NCBI RefSeq assembly: GCF_024707505.1
Contig: NZ_CP102604.1
Span: forward strand, 1,426,001 to 1,490,000
Length of the DNA: 64,000 nt
Direction: 5' to 3'
DNA from: Pantoea sp. SOD02
GTDB taxonomy: Bacteria; Pseudomonadota; Gammaproteobacteria; Enterobacterales; Enterobacteriaceae
A program made the translations under genes and the position numbers. Every line of letters begins with the position of its first letter. The first letter of the stretch is position 1. Positions 37,805-49,869 of the stretch are shown piece by piece. The notes below the pieces were generated by a model. That model was not told where the DNA came from. It made no database searches and saw only the letters and a list, made by a program, of their open reading frames with translations.

Positions 37805-39445
37805 ATGATTCTGGAACATATCGATATTCACGGTTTTCGCGGCATTAATCGGCTGTCATTGCCGTTGACCAACACCAATTTGCTGATTGGGGAAAATGCC
37901 TGGGGTAAATCGAGCCTGCTCGATGCACTGACGCTGTTGCTGGCGCCTGCCGCCGAGCCTTATCAATTCACTGAACACGACTTTCACTTTCCTCCCGGCG
38001 ATATTGATGCCCGCATGCGTCAGTTGCAGCTGATATTTCGTTTTCGCGCTCAGAGCGATGATGAAAGCGCGTTGTTTCAGCCTTTCTGGCAGCACGATGA
38101 GCATGGCCGCTATATTCGCTTCAGCACTCGCGCTAAGCGTCAGGATCAGGGCGTAAAAACTACCTGGCGTTTCATCGATCAACATAACGATGTGTTGCCG
38201 CTGGCGGGCACCGACGCGGCGCTGGCACATCTGCGCGCTTATTATCCGGTATTGCGTTTACGCGATGCGCGTTTTGGCCGTCGTAACCGCCATGCGGACA
38301 GCGATGTGGAACGCCGCGCGACGACGCTGACGGCACTGGCACAGGAAGTGGAAAATCTGACGCGCGATTTGGTGGTGCGTCCTCAAACGCTGAGCGACGA
38401 TCTGTTGCGTCAGGGATTGCACACCATGCAGCAGCTGCTGGAACACTATTTTCTGGTGCAGCAATCAGGCAGTAGCGCGCCGCGCGTGGCACCGGAAGTT
38501 CGCGATGGCAGCGAAGGCTGGCGTTCGCTGGATAAACTTAATCACCTGATTGCCGGTACGGAATCGCGCAGTCGTCAGGTGATTTTGCTGCGTATGTTCT
38601 CGCTGTTGATTCAGGCGCACGGCAACGAACCGCTGCCAGCGGGCGCGCATCCGCTGCTGCTGGTGGAAGATCCAGAAACGCGGCTGCATCCCATTATGCT
38701 GTCGGTGGCGTGGAATTTACTGGAGCTGATGCCGCTGCAAAAAATCGCCACCACCAACTCGGGCGAACTGCTATCGCAGGTGCCGCTGGAGAATATCTGT
38801 CGGCTGGTGCGCGAACCCGCGCGTGTGGCGGCATGGCGCATTGGACCCGAAGGTTTAAGTGCTGAAGAGAGCCGCCGTATCGGTTTCCACATCCGCGTTA
38901 ATCGTCCTTCAGCGCTGTTTGCCCGCTGCTGGCTGCTGGTGGAAGGCGAGACCGAAGTGTGGATTATCAATGAGCTGGCGCGGCAGCGTGGCTATCACTT
39001 CGCGGCGGAAGGGGTGAAAGTAATTGAGTTTGCGCAATCGGGTTTGAAACCGCTGCTGAAGTTTGCCCAACGTATGGGCATCGCCTGGCATGTGCTGACC
39101 GATGGCGACCAGGCGGGCAGCAAATATGCAGCTACCGCCCGCAGTCAGCTGCCATCGGCGGCGCGGGAGAGCGATCATCTCACGCAGTTCCCGGCACCGG
39201 ATATCGAACATTTTCTCTATAAGCAGGGCTTCAGCGATGTTTATCACCAGACGGCGCACCTGCCGTTAAACGCGCCGATGAATACGCGGCGTATTATTAG
39301 TAAAGCCATTCAGCACAGCTCGAAACCTGAGCTGGCGATTGCCGTCGCGATGGCTGCGGCTGAGCGCGGGCCACAGGCGATCCCGCCGTTGCTGGATCAA
39401 CTGTTTGCGCACGTGATGTGGTTGGCGCGCGGTCGGGCGGATTGA
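37805..39445 (+). CDS. ybjD: OLD-family ATP-dependent nuclease-like protein YbjD
   Basis: A 546-residue protein of the OLD (overcoming lysogenization defect) class. The N-terminal ABC-type ATPase has the P-loop GENAWGKS at 29-36 and a signature region followed by LLLVEDPETRLHP (Walker B). The C-terminal TOPRIM domain holds LLVEGETE and LTDGDQAGSKYA (about residues 375-435), the acidic residues that bind the catalytic metals. No GajB-like UvrD helicase is next to it, so it is not a Gabija pair; it is a single-gene class 2-type OLD as in E. coli. The ATG at 37805 is chosen to match MILE of E. coli; ATGs at 37796 and 37802 are possible. Confidence 0.93.
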   Translation: MILEHIDIHGFRGINRLSLPLTNTNLLIGENAWGKSSLLDALTLLLAPAAEPYQFTEHDFHFPPGDIDARMRQLQLIFRFRAQSDDESALFQPFWQHDEHGRYIRFSTRAKRQDQGVKTTWRFIDQHNDVLPLAGTDAALAHLRAYYPVLRLRDARFGRRNRHADSDVERRATTLTALAQEVENLTRDLVVRPQTLSDDLLRQGLHTMQQLLEHYFLVQQSGSSAPRVAPEVRDGSEGWRSLDKLNHLIAGTESRSRQVILLRMFSLLIQAHGNEPLPAGAHPLLLVEDPETRLHPIMLSVAWNLLELMPLQKIATTNSGELLSQVPLENICRLVREPARVAAWRIGPEGLSAEESRRIGFHIRVNRPSALFARCWLLVEGETEVWIINELARQRGYHFAAEGVKVIEFAQSGLKPLLKFAQRMGIAWHVLTDGDQAGSKYAATARSQLPSAARESDHLTQFPAPDIEHFLYKQGFSDVYHQTAHLPLNAPMNTRRIISKAIQHSSKPELAIAVAMAAAERGPQAIPPLLDQLFAHVMWLARGRAD

Positions 39446-39472
39446 GGAAAGGGTGAGATGAGCCAAATAAAA

Positions 39473-39502
39473 ATGCCAGCGTCTGCGGCTGGCATTTTTT
39501 TT
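39473..39502. terminator. Bidirectional terminator between ybjD and cspD
   Basis: ATGCCAGC/GCTGGCAT stem with A-rich and T-rich flanks on opposite sides (eight T on the plus strand, five on the minus), serving both convergent genes. Confidence 0.9.
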
Positions 39503-39537
39503 CGGGAGTGGTCAGAATACGTGAAACAGCATGCGCG

Positions 39538-39765
39538 TTAAGCGACCGCGGCTTGCGTGGCTTCACAGGGCACGATCAGGCTGGCATGATTGCCTTTTGG
39601 TCCTTCATGGACATCAAACTGAACCTGCTGGCCAGCTTTCAGCGTTCTGTATCCCTCCATCTGAATCGTGGAGTAGTGTGCGAAGATATCGTCGCCGCCG
39701 CTAATCGGACAGATAAACCCGAAGCCTTTGGCGTTGTTGAACCATTTTACTGTACCCGTCTCCAT
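39538..39765 (-). CDS. cspD: Cold-shock-like protein CspD
   Basis: A 75-residue cold-shock domain protein. RNP1 is KGFGFICP (residues 13-20) and the RNP2-like motif is DIFAHYS. CspD is not cold induced in E. coli; it accumulates on starvation and inhibits replication by binding single-stranded DNA, and is a Lon substrate. The start at 39765 gives METGTVKWF; extra upstream codons have no ribosome binding site. It is divergent from clpS as in E. coli. Confidence 0.95.
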   Translation of the reverse strand: METGTVKWFNNAKGFGFICPISGGDDIFAHYSTIQMEGYRTLKAGQQVQFDVHEGPKGNHASLIVPCEATQAAVA

Positions 39766-40088
39766 GCTTTTACTTCCCTCGCAAGACATTTTGATAAGTA
39801 GGTGAGGTCATTGAAGCTGTGAGTCGAGTTTGTTTAAAACTCAATCAGCTTGTGTTAGTAGAATGTAGAGAAACGGACCTTATCGTCAAGCAAACGGCCC
39901 TGGCGGACAGGGATAAATTCATCAAAATTTGAGGCAGTTAACGCTATTGCAAATTTTGTGATACAGGTCGCGCATGTGCTTTTAGGGCCAGTTTTTATCA
40001 TCTGAAAACCGGCTTGACAGGCATGTTAAACTTTAGGAATGGGCGCAGAGATGTGCACAACCGTAACGCAGAATTTCGACGGAACATT
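39766..40088. other. Divergent promoter region cspD / clpS
   Basis: This 323-base gap has no gene. It must hold the cspD promoter and the clpSA promoter. A consensus -35 hexamer TTGACA lies at 40014-40019, pointing to clpS, but no good -10 sits at the right distance. Confidence 0.45.
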
Positions 40089-40409
40089 ATGGCAAACACA
40101 AACGACTGGCTTAATTTTGAACATCTAGCCGAAGATAAAGTACGCGAAGGGTTAAAGCCGCCTTCAATGTATAAAGTCATTCTGAACAATGACGATTATA
40201 CACCTATGGAATTTGTTATTGACGTTCTGCAAAAGTTCTTTTCTTATGATATTGAACGTGCAACGCAGCTGATGTTGAAAGTTCACTACCATGGAAAAGC
40301 AATCTGTGGTGTATTCACTGCAGAAGTGGCGGAGACCAAAGTAGCCCAGGTGAACAATTACGCACGAGATAATGAACATCCGTTGCTGTGTACGCTAGAA
40401 AAAGCCTGA
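40089..40409 (+). CDS. clpS: ClpA adaptor ClpS (N-recognin)
   Basis: A 106-residue adaptor that hands proteins with N-terminal Leu, Phe, Tyr or Trp to ClpAP. The flexible N-terminus (about 1-25) is followed by [20 protein letters not shown], with the Asn/Asp residues that hold the substrate alpha-amine, and by [20 protein letters not shown]. Length equals E. coli ClpS. It is the first gene of clpSA. Confidence 0.97.
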   Translation: MANTNDWLNFEHLAEDKVREGLKPPSMYKVILNNDDYTPMEFVIDVLQKFFSYDIERATQLMLKVHYHGKAICGVFTAEVAETKVAQVNNYARDNEHPLLCTLEKA

Positions 40410-40464
40410 AGCCATCTCCATATAGGAGATAGGTTGTCAGAGCGATAATTGGGGGAGGTGCCAA

Positions 40465-42744
40465 ATGCTCAATCAAGAACTGGAACTCAGTTTAAATATG
40501 GCTTTCGCCAGAGCGCGCGAGCACCGTCATGAGTTTATGACCGTCGAGCATCTGTTGCTGGCATTGCTCAGTAACCCGTCGGCCAGAGAGGCACTGGAAG
40601 CCTGCTCGGTGGATATCGTGGCTCTGCGTCAGGAACTCGAAGCCTTCATCGAACAAACCACGCCGGTGCTGCCTGCCAGTGAAGAGGAGCGCGATACCCA
40701 ACCTACGCTCAGCTTCCAGCGCGTGTTGCAGCGCGCGGTATTCCATGTCCAGTCTTCCGGTCGCAGCGAAGTCGCAGGCGCGAACGTGCTGGTCGCGATT
40801 TTCAGCGAGCAGGAGTCGCAAGCGGCTTATCTGCTGCGCAAACACGAAGTGAGCCGCCTCGATGTGGTGAACTTCATCTCCCATGGTACGCGTAAAGACG
40901 AACCCGGCCAGCCGCAGAACAATGCGGAGAATCCGGTTAACGAAGAGCAAGCAGGCGGGGAGGATCGTATGGAAAACTTCACCACCAATCTTAATCAGCT
41001 TGCTCGTGTCGGCGGAATCGATCCGCTGATCGGCCGCGATAAAGAGCTGGAACGTACTGTTCAGGTATTATGCCGTCGTCGTAAGAACAACCCGCTGCTG
41101 GTGGGTGAATCGGGCGTGGGTAAAACTGCGATTGCTGAAGGGCTTGCCTGGCGCATTGTGCAGGGCGACGTACCGGAAGTGATGAAAGAGTGCACCATCT
41201 ATTCACTCGACATCGGTTCGCTGCTGGCGGGTACCAAATACCGTGGTGATTTTGAAAAACGTTTCAAAGCGCTGCTGAAACAGCTGGAACAGGACAGTAA
41301 CAGCATCCTGTTTATTGATGAAATTCATACCATTATCGGTGCTGGTGCAGCATCGGGTGGCCAGGTCGATGCGGCAAACCTGATCAAACCATTGCTCTCC
41401 AGCGGTAAAATCCGCGTGATGGGTTCAACCACTTATCAGGAATTCAGCAATATCTTTGAGAAGGATCGTGCGCTGGCGCGTCGTTTCCAGAAGATCGATA
41501 TTACCGAGCCTTCTGTGGAAGAGACCGTGCAGATTCTCAACGGCCTGAAGCCGAAGTACGAAGCGCACCATGATGTGCGTTATACCGCGAAAGCGGTGCG
41601 TGCGGCGGTGGAACTGGCGGTGAAATACATCAACGATCGTCATCTGCCGGATAAAGCTATTGACGTGATCGACGAAGCCGGTGCGCGTGCGCGCCTGGTG
41701 CCGGTCAGCAAGCGTAAGAAAACCGTCAACGTTTCGGATATCGAAACGGTGGTGGCGCGTATTGCGCGTATTCCTGAGCAGAGTGTGTCAGCAACCGATC
41801 GCGATACGCTGAAAAATCTTGGCGATCGTCTGAAGATGCTGGTGTTTGGTCAGGATAATGCGATTGAAGCACTGACTGAAGCAATCAAGATGAGTCGTGC
41901 AGGTTTGGGGCAGGATCGTAAACCGGTTGGTTCCTTCCTGTTTGCGGGCCCAACCGGTGTCGGTAAAACAGAAGTTACTGTCCAGTTAGCCAAAGCGCTG
42001 GGTATCGAGCTGCTGCGTTTCGATATGTCCGAATATATGGAACGTCATACCGTCAGCCGCTTGATTGGTGCGCCTCCGGGCTACGTTGGCTTCGATCAGG
42101 GCGGTTTGCTGACAGATGCGGTAATTAAACATCCGCACGCTGTGGTGCTGCTGGATGAAATTGAGAAAGCGCACCCGGATGTCTTCAACCTGCTGCTGCA
42201 GGTGATGGACAACGGTATGCTGACCGATAACAACGGCCGTAAAGCAGACTTCCGCAACGTAGTGCTGGTGATGACCACCAACGCCGGTGTGCGTGAGACT
42301 GAACGTAAGTCGATTGGTCTGATTCATCAGGACAACAGTACTGACGCGATGGAAGAGATCAAAAAGATCTTTACGCCAGAGTTCCGTAACCGTCTCGACA
42401 ACATTATCTGGTTCCGTCACCTGTCTCAGGAAGTGATTCATCAGGTAGTGGATAAATTCATCGTCGAGTTGCAAGCTCAGCTGGATGCGAAGGGCGTATC
42501 GCTGGAAGTTAGCGATGATGCGCGCGATTGGCTGGCTGATAAAGGTTACGACAAAGCGATGGGAGCGCGTCCGATGGCACGTGCCGTACAGGAAAATCTG
42601 AAGAAACCGTTGGCGAATGAACTGCTGTTTGGTTCGCTGGTTGATGGTGGATCGGTATCAGTAGCGCTGGATAAAGATAAAAACCAGCTTACTTACCACT
42701 TCCTGAGTGCGGAAAAACGTAAAACCGAAGGTACGGTGCACTAA
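40465..42744 (+). CDS. clpA: ATP-dependent Clp protease ATPase subunit ClpA
   Basis: The AAA+ unfoldase of ClpAP, 759 residues. A double Clp N domain (about 1-145) docks ClpS; D1 has Walker A GESGVGKT at 214-221 and D2 Walker A GPTGVGKT at 495-502, with Walker [10 protein letters not shown] in D2. The IGL-type loop that docks ClpP is present (KSIGLIHQD). A GGGGGAGG ribosome binding site precedes the ATG. The gene completes the N-end-rule set with clpS and aat, all within 4 kb. Confidence 0.97.
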   Translation: MLNQELELSLNMAFARAREHRHEFMTVEHLLLALLSNPSAREALEACSVDIVALRQELEAFIEQTTPVLPASEEERDTQPTLSFQRVLQRAVFHVQSSGRSEVAGANVLVAIFSEQESQAAYLLRKHEVSRLDVVNFISHGTRKDEPGQPQNNAENPVNEEQAGGEDRMENFTTNLNQLARVGGIDPLIGRDKELERTVQVLCRRRKNNPLLVGESGVGKTAIAEGLAWRIVQGDVPEVMKECTIYSLDIGSLLAGTKYRGDFEKRFKALLKQLEQDSNSILFIDEIHTIIGAGAASGGQVDAANLIKPLLSSGKIRVMGSTTYQEFSNIFEKDRALARRFQKIDITEPSVEETVQILNGLKPKYEAHHDVRYTAKAVRAAVELAVKYINDRHLPDKAIDVIDEAGARARLVPVSKRKKTVNVSDIETVVARIARIPEQSVSATDRDTLKNLGDRLKMLVFGQDNAIEALTEAIKMSRAGLGQDRKPVGSFLFAGPTGVGKTEVTVQLAKALGIELLRFDMSEYMERHTVSRLIGAPPGYVGFDQGGLLTDAVIKHPHAVVLLDEIEKAHPDVFNLLLQVMDNGMLTDNNGRKADFRNVVLVMTTNAGVRETERKSIGLIHQDNSTDAMEEIKKIFTPEFRNRLDNIIWFRHLSQEVIHQVVDKFIVELQAQLDAKGVSLEVSDDARDWLADKGYDKAMGARPMARAVQENLKKPLANELLFGSLVDGGSVSVALDKDKNQLTYHFLSAEKRKTEGTVH

Positions 42745-42759
42745 GCGAAATGCAGATAT

Positions 42760-42792
42760 GAAAAAGGCCGGATGCGAATCCGGCCTTTTTTT
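42760..42792. terminator. Bidirectional terminator between clpA and infA
   Basis: AAGGCCGGAT/ATCCGGCCTT stem with A5 on one side and T7 on the other (42764-42787 plus tails). It is the only element in the clpA-infA gap. Confidence 0.92.
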
Positions 42793-42834
42793 CGCGCTAT
42801 GTAAATATAACCATCGCGAGATGTGAATATTTAC

Positions 42835-43399
<565 letters not shown>

Positions 43400-44092
43400 T
43401 CAAAAAAGGGTTTGTGTTTGCCAGCAACTCTCGGAAACCGGTTGCCACGCCAGCGTTTGCACGTACTGTAGATAATCGACGCGGGGAATTTCAACCGCAC
43501 CCAGGGAAGCGGTATGCGGGTTCAGTACCTGACAATCAATCAGTCGGCCCTGATGCGCGAGAAAATGTTGCGCGAATACCCAGAGTGCGGTTTTCGAAGC
43601 ATTTTCCTGGCGGCTAAACATCGATTCACCGCAAAAAATTTGCCCCAGCGCCAGGCCATACATCCCGCCGACCAGTTGCTGATCGCACCAGACTTCAATC
43701 GAATGTGCATGGCCCAGTTCGTACAATCGTAACCACGCCCGTTTCACTTCAAAAGTAATCCACGTCCCTTCCTGTCGACCACTGGCACAGCCTTCCAGTA
43801 CCTGCGGAAAAGCATGATTCATGGTGACGCGATACGGTGAGCGCTTATGGAAGCGCGCCATACTGCGGCTGAGATGGAAAGATTCTGGCAGCATTACCGC
43901 GCGAGGATCCGGCGACCACCAAAGAATCGGATCGCCCGGAGAAAACCACGGGAAAATTCCACGCTGATAAGCATTCATCAGGCGAGCAGGGGAGAGATCG
44001 CCGCCCATCGCCAATAATCCATTGGGCTCGCGCAGCGCCATTTCCGGTGGTGGGAAATTTAATGAATCTCGTGAAAGCTGTATCAGTCTCAT
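43400..44092 (-). CDS. aat: Leucyl/phenylalanyl-tRNA-protein transferase Aat
   Basis: Adds leucine or phenylalanine from charged tRNA to proteins with N-terminal Arg or Lys, marking them for ClpS-ClpAP; 230 residues. Family landmarks: [57 protein letters not shown] and the acyltransferase core [20 protein letters not shown]. The last 20 residues differ from those of E. coli. The ATG at 44092 gives MRLIQLS; the extra codons before it have no support. Downstream of cydC with a 33-base gap. Confidence 0.95.
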   Translation of the reverse strand: MRLIQLSRDSLNFPPPEMALREPNGLLAMGGDLSPARLMNAYQRGIFPWFSPGDPILWWSPDPRAVMLPESFHLSRSMARFHKRSPYRVTMNHAFPQVLEGCASGRQEGTWITFEVKRAWLRLYELGHAHSIEVWCDQQLVGGMYGLALGQIFCGESMFSRQENASKTALWVFAQHFLAHQGRLIDCQVLNPHTASLGAVEIPRVDYLQYVQTLAWQPVSESCWQTQTLF

Positions 44093-44125
44093 TGCGTCAA
44101 TCACACTCAGGGCTGTTGGCTAAGA

Positions 44126-45856
44126 CTATAGCGTAAAGCGCTGATGGAAACGCCAGTAGCGGCCTGCTTTTGAGATTAATTCGGCGTGCGAACCGGATTC
44201 AATAATCTGTCCCTGATCCATAACGCAAATACGGTCCATGGCATCTAAACCGCTTAAGCGATGCGTCACCATAATCAGCGTTTTACCACGGGTGACGTGC
44301 TGCAATAGCGTCAGAATCTGCTGCTCGGTGCTGGCATCAAGACCTTCAGTGGGTTCATCCAGCAGCCACAAATCGCAATCGTGCAACAGAGCGCGCGCAA
44401 TTGCCAGACGACGCAGTTCACCGCCAGATAACGGTCGACCGCCATCGCCCATCCATGCGTTCAATCCTTCGTTGTGCTCGGCCAGATGAGCCAGACCGAC
44501 CTTGTTTAATGCATCAACCAGTTGCTCATCACTGGCATCAGGTTTTGCCAGCAACAGATTATCGCGCAGCGTTTGGCTAAACAGATGCACGCGCTGTGTT
44601 ACCACGCTAATGCGGCTGCGCAGCGAAGCTTCATCCCATAAAGCGATATCGCTGTCGTTCAGGCTAATCGAACCTTGTTGCGCTTCCCAACCTCGGGTAA
44701 TCAGCGCCAGTAGGCTGGATTTGCCGCAGCCGGTTGGACCGAGCAGCGCCAGATGTTCGCCTGCATTTAGCGATAGAGAGAAATTCTGCAACACCGGTTC
44801 AGGACGCTGCGGATAGCTGAAGCTGATGTTCTCCATTTTCAGGCTGATACCTGATGCACTACTGATTTTAGCGTTGGGAAAACGGATTGCGGCGGGCTGT
44901 TCAATGATTTCCTGGACCCGCTTAGCGGCGCTGGTCACCTGCGAAAGCGGCAGAAACGCTCCTGCAACCGGGGCCAGCGCTTCAAATGCCGCCAGTCCGC
45001 AGAACACAAACAGCGCGATAAATGCGCCCGGTGCACTGTTTCCCCCCACGTCATTGGCGGAGATCCATAACAACAGCGTCACCGTTGCGCCGCTGATGAC
45101 CAGCAGCAGACTTTGCGCCAGCGCCTGCAGGCGATGTTGCCTGCGTTGCGCCTGTTGCCAGTTAAGTTCTTCGCTATCAAGCTGGGCGCGCCACATATGT
45201 GCAGCGCCATAAATTTTCAGCTCAGACAGACCGGTAATCCATTGCGTCAATTGCATGCGCCAGCTGGCCTGATGCTGGGCAATCTGGTGTCCGGCTGAAG
45301 TGCCAAGCCGCCAGAAGAGCGGCGGCATAAGCAATAGCGTCAATAGCATGATGCCGCCGAGCAGCAAAGCTAGCGGTACATCCAGCAAGGCTAAGCCGCA
45401 GGTGACCACCACAATTACCACGGCTGCGCCAATCAACGGTGAGATCACACGCAGGTAGAGATGATCGAGTGTATCGACGTCGCTGACAAAGCGGTTGAGT
45501 AATTCACCCTGACGAAAACGAGCCAGCTGTTCCGGCGCGAGGGCGATGACTTTGCCAAAGGTGAACACGCGCAAATGTTGCAGCACGCGGAAAGTGGCAT
45601 CGTGACTCACCAGTCGCTCAAAATAACGCGCAGCCGTGCGCGTGATCGCCGCGCCACGTACGCCAGCTGCGGGCAACATATAGTTGAACGTGTAAAGTCC
45701 CGCTACGCCCGCCAGTGAAGAGGCGGCGAGGAACCAGCCGGATAACGTAAGCAGTCCAATACTGGCAAGCAAGGTGATGATGGCAAGAACAACGCCAAGT
45801 CCTAAACGCCATGGATGACGGCTAAACAGACGCAGGAAAGGCAATAAATCGTTCAT
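44126..45856 (-). CDS. cydC: Heterodimeric ABC exporter subunit CydC
   Basis: Half of the CydDC exporter, which moves cysteine and glutathione to the periplasm and is needed to assemble cytochrome bd; 576 residues. Six membrane helices (about 1-310) precede an ABC domain with Walker A GPTGCGKS, signature LSGGE and Walker B LWLLDEPTEGLD. It overlaps cydD by one base, so the subunits are made from one message. Confidence 0.96.
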   Translation of the reverse strand: MNDLLPFLRLFSRHPWRLGLGVVLAIITLLASIGLLTLSGWFLAASSLAGVAGLYTFNYMLPAAGVRGAAITRTAARYFERLVSHDATFRVLQHLRVFTFGKVIALAPEQLARFRQGELLNRFVSDVDTLDHLYLRVISPLIGAAVVIVVVTCGLALLDVPLALLLGGIMLLTLLLMPPLFWRLGTSAGHQIAQHQASWRMQLTQWITGLSELKIYGAAHMWRAQLDSEELNWQQAQRRQHRLQALAQSLLLVISGATVTLLLWISANDVGGNSAPGAFIALFVFCGLAAFEALAPVAGAFLPLSQVTSAAKRVQEIIEQPAAIRFPNAKISSASGISLKMENISFSYPQRPEPVLQNFSLSLNAGEHLALLGPTGCGKSSLLALITRGWEAQQGSISLNDSDIALWDEASLRSRISVVTQRVHLFSQTLRDNLLLAKPDASDEQLVDALNKVGLAHLAEHNEGLNAWMGDGGRPLSGGELRRLAIARALLHDCDLWLLDEPTEGLDASTEQQILTLLQHVTRGKTLIMVTHRLSGLDAMDRICVMDQGQIIESGSHAELISKAGRYWRFHQRFTL

Positions 45857-47625
45857 TATGCGATCTCCTTTTGACGATGCTGCGCCATTTCGCGCAGTGG
45901 TCCATCTTGTTCAATCAGCTGCTGCCAGGGACCTTGTTGCACCAGTTGCCCCGCCTGCATCACCCACACTTCATCCCAACTCGCGAGCTCGTTAAGTTGG
46001 TGTGTGATCATCAACGTGGTTTGCTGAGTGGCTGCTTGTTGCAAGGCATTGATGACATGCTGCTCGCTCTGGCTATCCAGCCCGGAACCGGGCTCATCGA
46101 GCAGCAGCAATTGCGCTGGTTTAAGCAATGCACGCGCTACGGCAATACGCTGCGCCTGACCGACGGAAAGACCCACGCCGCCATCGCCTAAAACGGTATC
46201 TAATCCTTGTGGCAGACGATCTAAAAATTCATCAACACCCGCGCGCTGTAGAACCGACATGAGCGTAGCGTCATCAATGCGGCTATTGAGCAGCAGATTT
46301 TCGCGCAGCGTTTGCGCGGGTAAATGGGGATTTTGGCCAACCCAGGCGATATGTTTTTGCCAGCTGTCGCGGCTGATATCGCGCAGCTCCTGTCCACTAA
46401 TCTGCAGCGATCCTTGATAAGGCAGGAAACCCAGCAAGACGTTCATCAGCGCGGTTTTCCCTGCGCCGCTTTGTCCTACTAACGCCACGCGTTTACCGGC
46501 GTTGAGAGTAAAATTCAGCGATTGAGACAGCGCTTCACCGCTGGCTGTCATTACCACTAGGTCCTGCGCATGAAGGTGTAGCGGTGCCGTGAGGGAAAGC
46601 TCGCGGGAAGCGTGTTCTAAGGTTGGATCGGGACTTTCACGTAGAAACTGGTCCAGCGCATCAGCTCCGCCAATCGCTTGCGCTTTGGCGTGATAAAAAG
46701 TGCCTAAATCGCGTAACGGCTGGAAAAATTCGGGCGCCAGAATGAGTGCCAGAAAACCGGCAAACAGCGTTACGCCGGTGCTGTAATGACCAAAATTCAG
46801 TTCGCCAAGGTAAGAAAAACCGAAATAGACCGCGACGACAGCAATCGCCAGTGAGGCAAAAAACTCCAGCACGGCGGAAGAGAGAAACGCCAGTCGCAAC
46901 ACTTCCATGGTGCGCTGACGGAAATCGGTGGTGCTGGCGGCAATCGCTTCTTGCTCTGCCGCGGCGCGATAGAACAGGCGCAGCGTTTCACGTCCACGCA
47001 AACGATCGTAAAAATCACCGCTCAGCCTTGCGAGAGCAACAAAGTTGCGGCGGTTGGCATCCGCCGCGCCCATACCAACCATCGCCATAAACAGGGGAAT
47101 CAGTGGCGCGGTCACCAGCAGAATCAATCCTGCCGCCCAGTTAATCGGGAAAATGGCGATCAAAATAGCTAATGGAATAAAGACCGCCAGCGACATTTGT
47201 GGCAGATAGCGCGCGTAGTATTCCTGCATCTCTTCGATTTGCTCGAGCAGCAGCGTAGCCCAGCTGCCTGCGGGTTTGCCCTGAATCCAGGCGGGACCGA
47301 GCACATTGAGGCGATCCAGAACCTGCTGACGCAGCGCACGGCGAATGGCGACGCCAGCGCGATGTCCTGCCATTTCGCGGGCGTAATGCAATCCAGCACG
47401 TAAGACAAAGCACAGGAGCAACAACAGAAAATCGGTGAGCAGTGATGCACGAGGTTGTTGCGCGACCAGCAGATTTTGCAGCAGTGAAGCCATTAACCAG
47501 GCTTGGGCGATAATGACCAGTGCGCCAGCAAAACCCAACAGCGAAGCTACACGCAAGTTGCGCGCACCGTGATGACGTTGCTGACGGAGCCAGCGGAGAA
47601 GTTCTTGTTGCCGTGATTTGTTCAT
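45856..47625 (-). CDS. cydD: Heterodimeric ABC exporter subunit CydD
   Basis: The other half of CydDC, 589 residues. Six membrane helices, then an ABC domain with Walker A GQSGAGKT, a variant signature LSVGQ (in GGVGLSVGQAQRIAVARALL) and Walker B LLLLDEPGSGLD. The LSVGQ in place of LSGGQ is shared with E. coli CydD and fits the asymmetric sites of this heterodimer. First gene of the pair, transcribed away from trxB's end. Confidence 0.96.
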   Translation of the reverse strand: MNKSRQQELLRWLRQQRHHGARNLRVASLLGFAGALVIIAQAWLMASLLQNLLVAQQPRASLLTDFLLLLLCFVLRAGLHYAREMAGHRAGVAIRRALRQQVLDRLNVLGPAWIQGKPAGSWATLLLEQIEEMQEYYARYLPQMSLAVFIPLAILIAIFPINWAAGLILLVTAPLIPLFMAMVGMGAADANRRNFVALARLSGDFYDRLRGRETLRLFYRAAAEQEAIAASTTDFRQRTMEVLRLAFLSSAVLEFFASLAIAVVAVYFGFSYLGELNFGHYSTGVTLFAGFLALILAPEFFQPLRDLGTFYHAKAQAIGGADALDQFLRESPDPTLEHASRELSLTAPLHLHAQDLVVMTASGEALSQSLNFTLNAGKRVALVGQSGAGKTALMNVLLGFLPYQGSLQISGQELRDISRDSWQKHIAWVGQNPHLPAQTLRENLLLNSRIDDATLMSVLQRAGVDEFLDRLPQGLDTVLGDGGVGLSVGQAQRIAVARALLKPAQLLLLDEPGSGLDSQSEQHVINALQQAATQQTTLMITHQLNELASWDEVWVMQAGQLVQQGPWQQLIEQDGPLREMAQHRQKEIA

Positions 47626-47710
47626 GCGATGCCGTTTGGTAACTCAAAAGAGATGTGAATCCCGGATGAAAACCCAGCAATGTCGGGCGCGTGAACTGTA
47701 GCACGCAGGT

Positions 47711-47742
47711 AACAAAAAAGGCGACCAAAACTGGCCGCCTTT
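47711..47742 (-). terminator. Terminator after trxB
   Basis: AAAGGCGnCCA/TGGnCGCCTTT type stem with one mismatch, followed on the minus strand by TTTTTTG, 29 bases after the trxB stop. Confidence 0.82.
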
Positions 47743-47770
47743 AGGCTATTATGATCAGGTTATTAACAAC

Positions 47771-49255
<1,485 letters not shown>

Positions 49256-49750
49256 ATGGTAGACAATAAGAAACGCCCCGGAAAAGATTTAGATCGTATC
49301 GACAGAAATATTCTGAATGAACTGCAGAAAGACGGTCGAATTTCCAATGTCGAGCTTTCCAAACGTGTTGGATTATCGCCAACTCCTTGTCTTGAGCGCG
49401 TACGCCGCCTCGAACGTCAAGGCTTCATTCTGGGCTACACTGCGCAGCTCAATCCCCATTATCTGGATGCTTCACTGCTGGTTTTCGTTGAGATTACTCT
49501 GAATCGTGGTGCGCCAGATGTGTTTGAACAATTTAACGCCGCTGTGCAAAAACTTGAGGAAACTCAAGAGTGTCACCTCGTTTCCGGTGACTTTGACTAC
49601 CTGCTGAAAACTCGTGTACCGGATATGTCCGCCTATCGTAAACTGCTGGGTGAAACCTTGCTGCGTCTGCCGGGCGTAAACGACACCCGTACTTACGTGG
49701 TGATGGAAGAGGTCAAACAGAGCAATCGTCTGGTGATCAAAACCCGGTAG
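49256..49750 (+). CDS. lrp: Leucine-responsive regulatory protein Lrp
   Basis: A global regulator of amino-acid metabolism and pili, 164 residues, nearly identical to E. coli Lrp. The N-terminal winged helix-turn-helix is at about residues 12-60 (ISNVELSKRVGLSPTPCLERV); the C-terminal RAM domain (about 75-155) binds leucine and forms the octamer. The ATG at 49256 gives MVDNKKRPGKDLDRIDRN. The long leader points to post-transcriptional control, as in E. coli. Confidence 0.98.
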   Translation: MVDNKKRPGKDLDRIDRNILNELQKDGRISNVELSKRVGLSPTPCLERVRRLERQGFILGYTAQLNPHYLDASLLVFVEITLNRGAPDVFEQFNAAVQKLEETQECHLVSGDFDYLLKTRVPDMSAYRKLLGETLLRLPGVNDTRTYVVMEEVKQSNRLVIKTR

Positions 49751-49790
49751 TGCAGGGCAGGTGCAAAGCTTGCAGGATTTCGGTACACTC

Positions 49791-49806
49791 CTGTGAATTC
49801 ATACAG
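49791..49806. promoter_or_regulatory. LexA (SOS) box upstream of ftsK
   Basis: CTGTGAATTCATACAG fits CTGT-N8-ACAG exactly. It lies 64-79 bases before the ftsK start. In E. coli ftsK has a LexA-controlled promoter (dinH) in the same place. Confidence 0.82.
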
Positions 49807-49810
49807 GACC

Positions 49811-49832
49811 AGCGTCGGGCATGCCCGACGTT
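49811..49832 (+). terminator. Hairpin between lrp and ftsK
   Basis: CGTCGGGC/GCCCGACG perfect 8-bp stem, followed by TTGTTGCCTTCTT. It may end lrp transcripts or attenuate entry into ftsK; the T tract is weak. Confidence 0.55.
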
Positions 49833-49869
49833 GTTGCCTTCTTAATTTACAGGCACCTGGAGAGTTCTC

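Noticed and set aside
37805..39765. Gabija-like defence pair
   Set aside because: An OLD nuclease is present but the next gene is cspD; there is no UvrD-like helicase partner.
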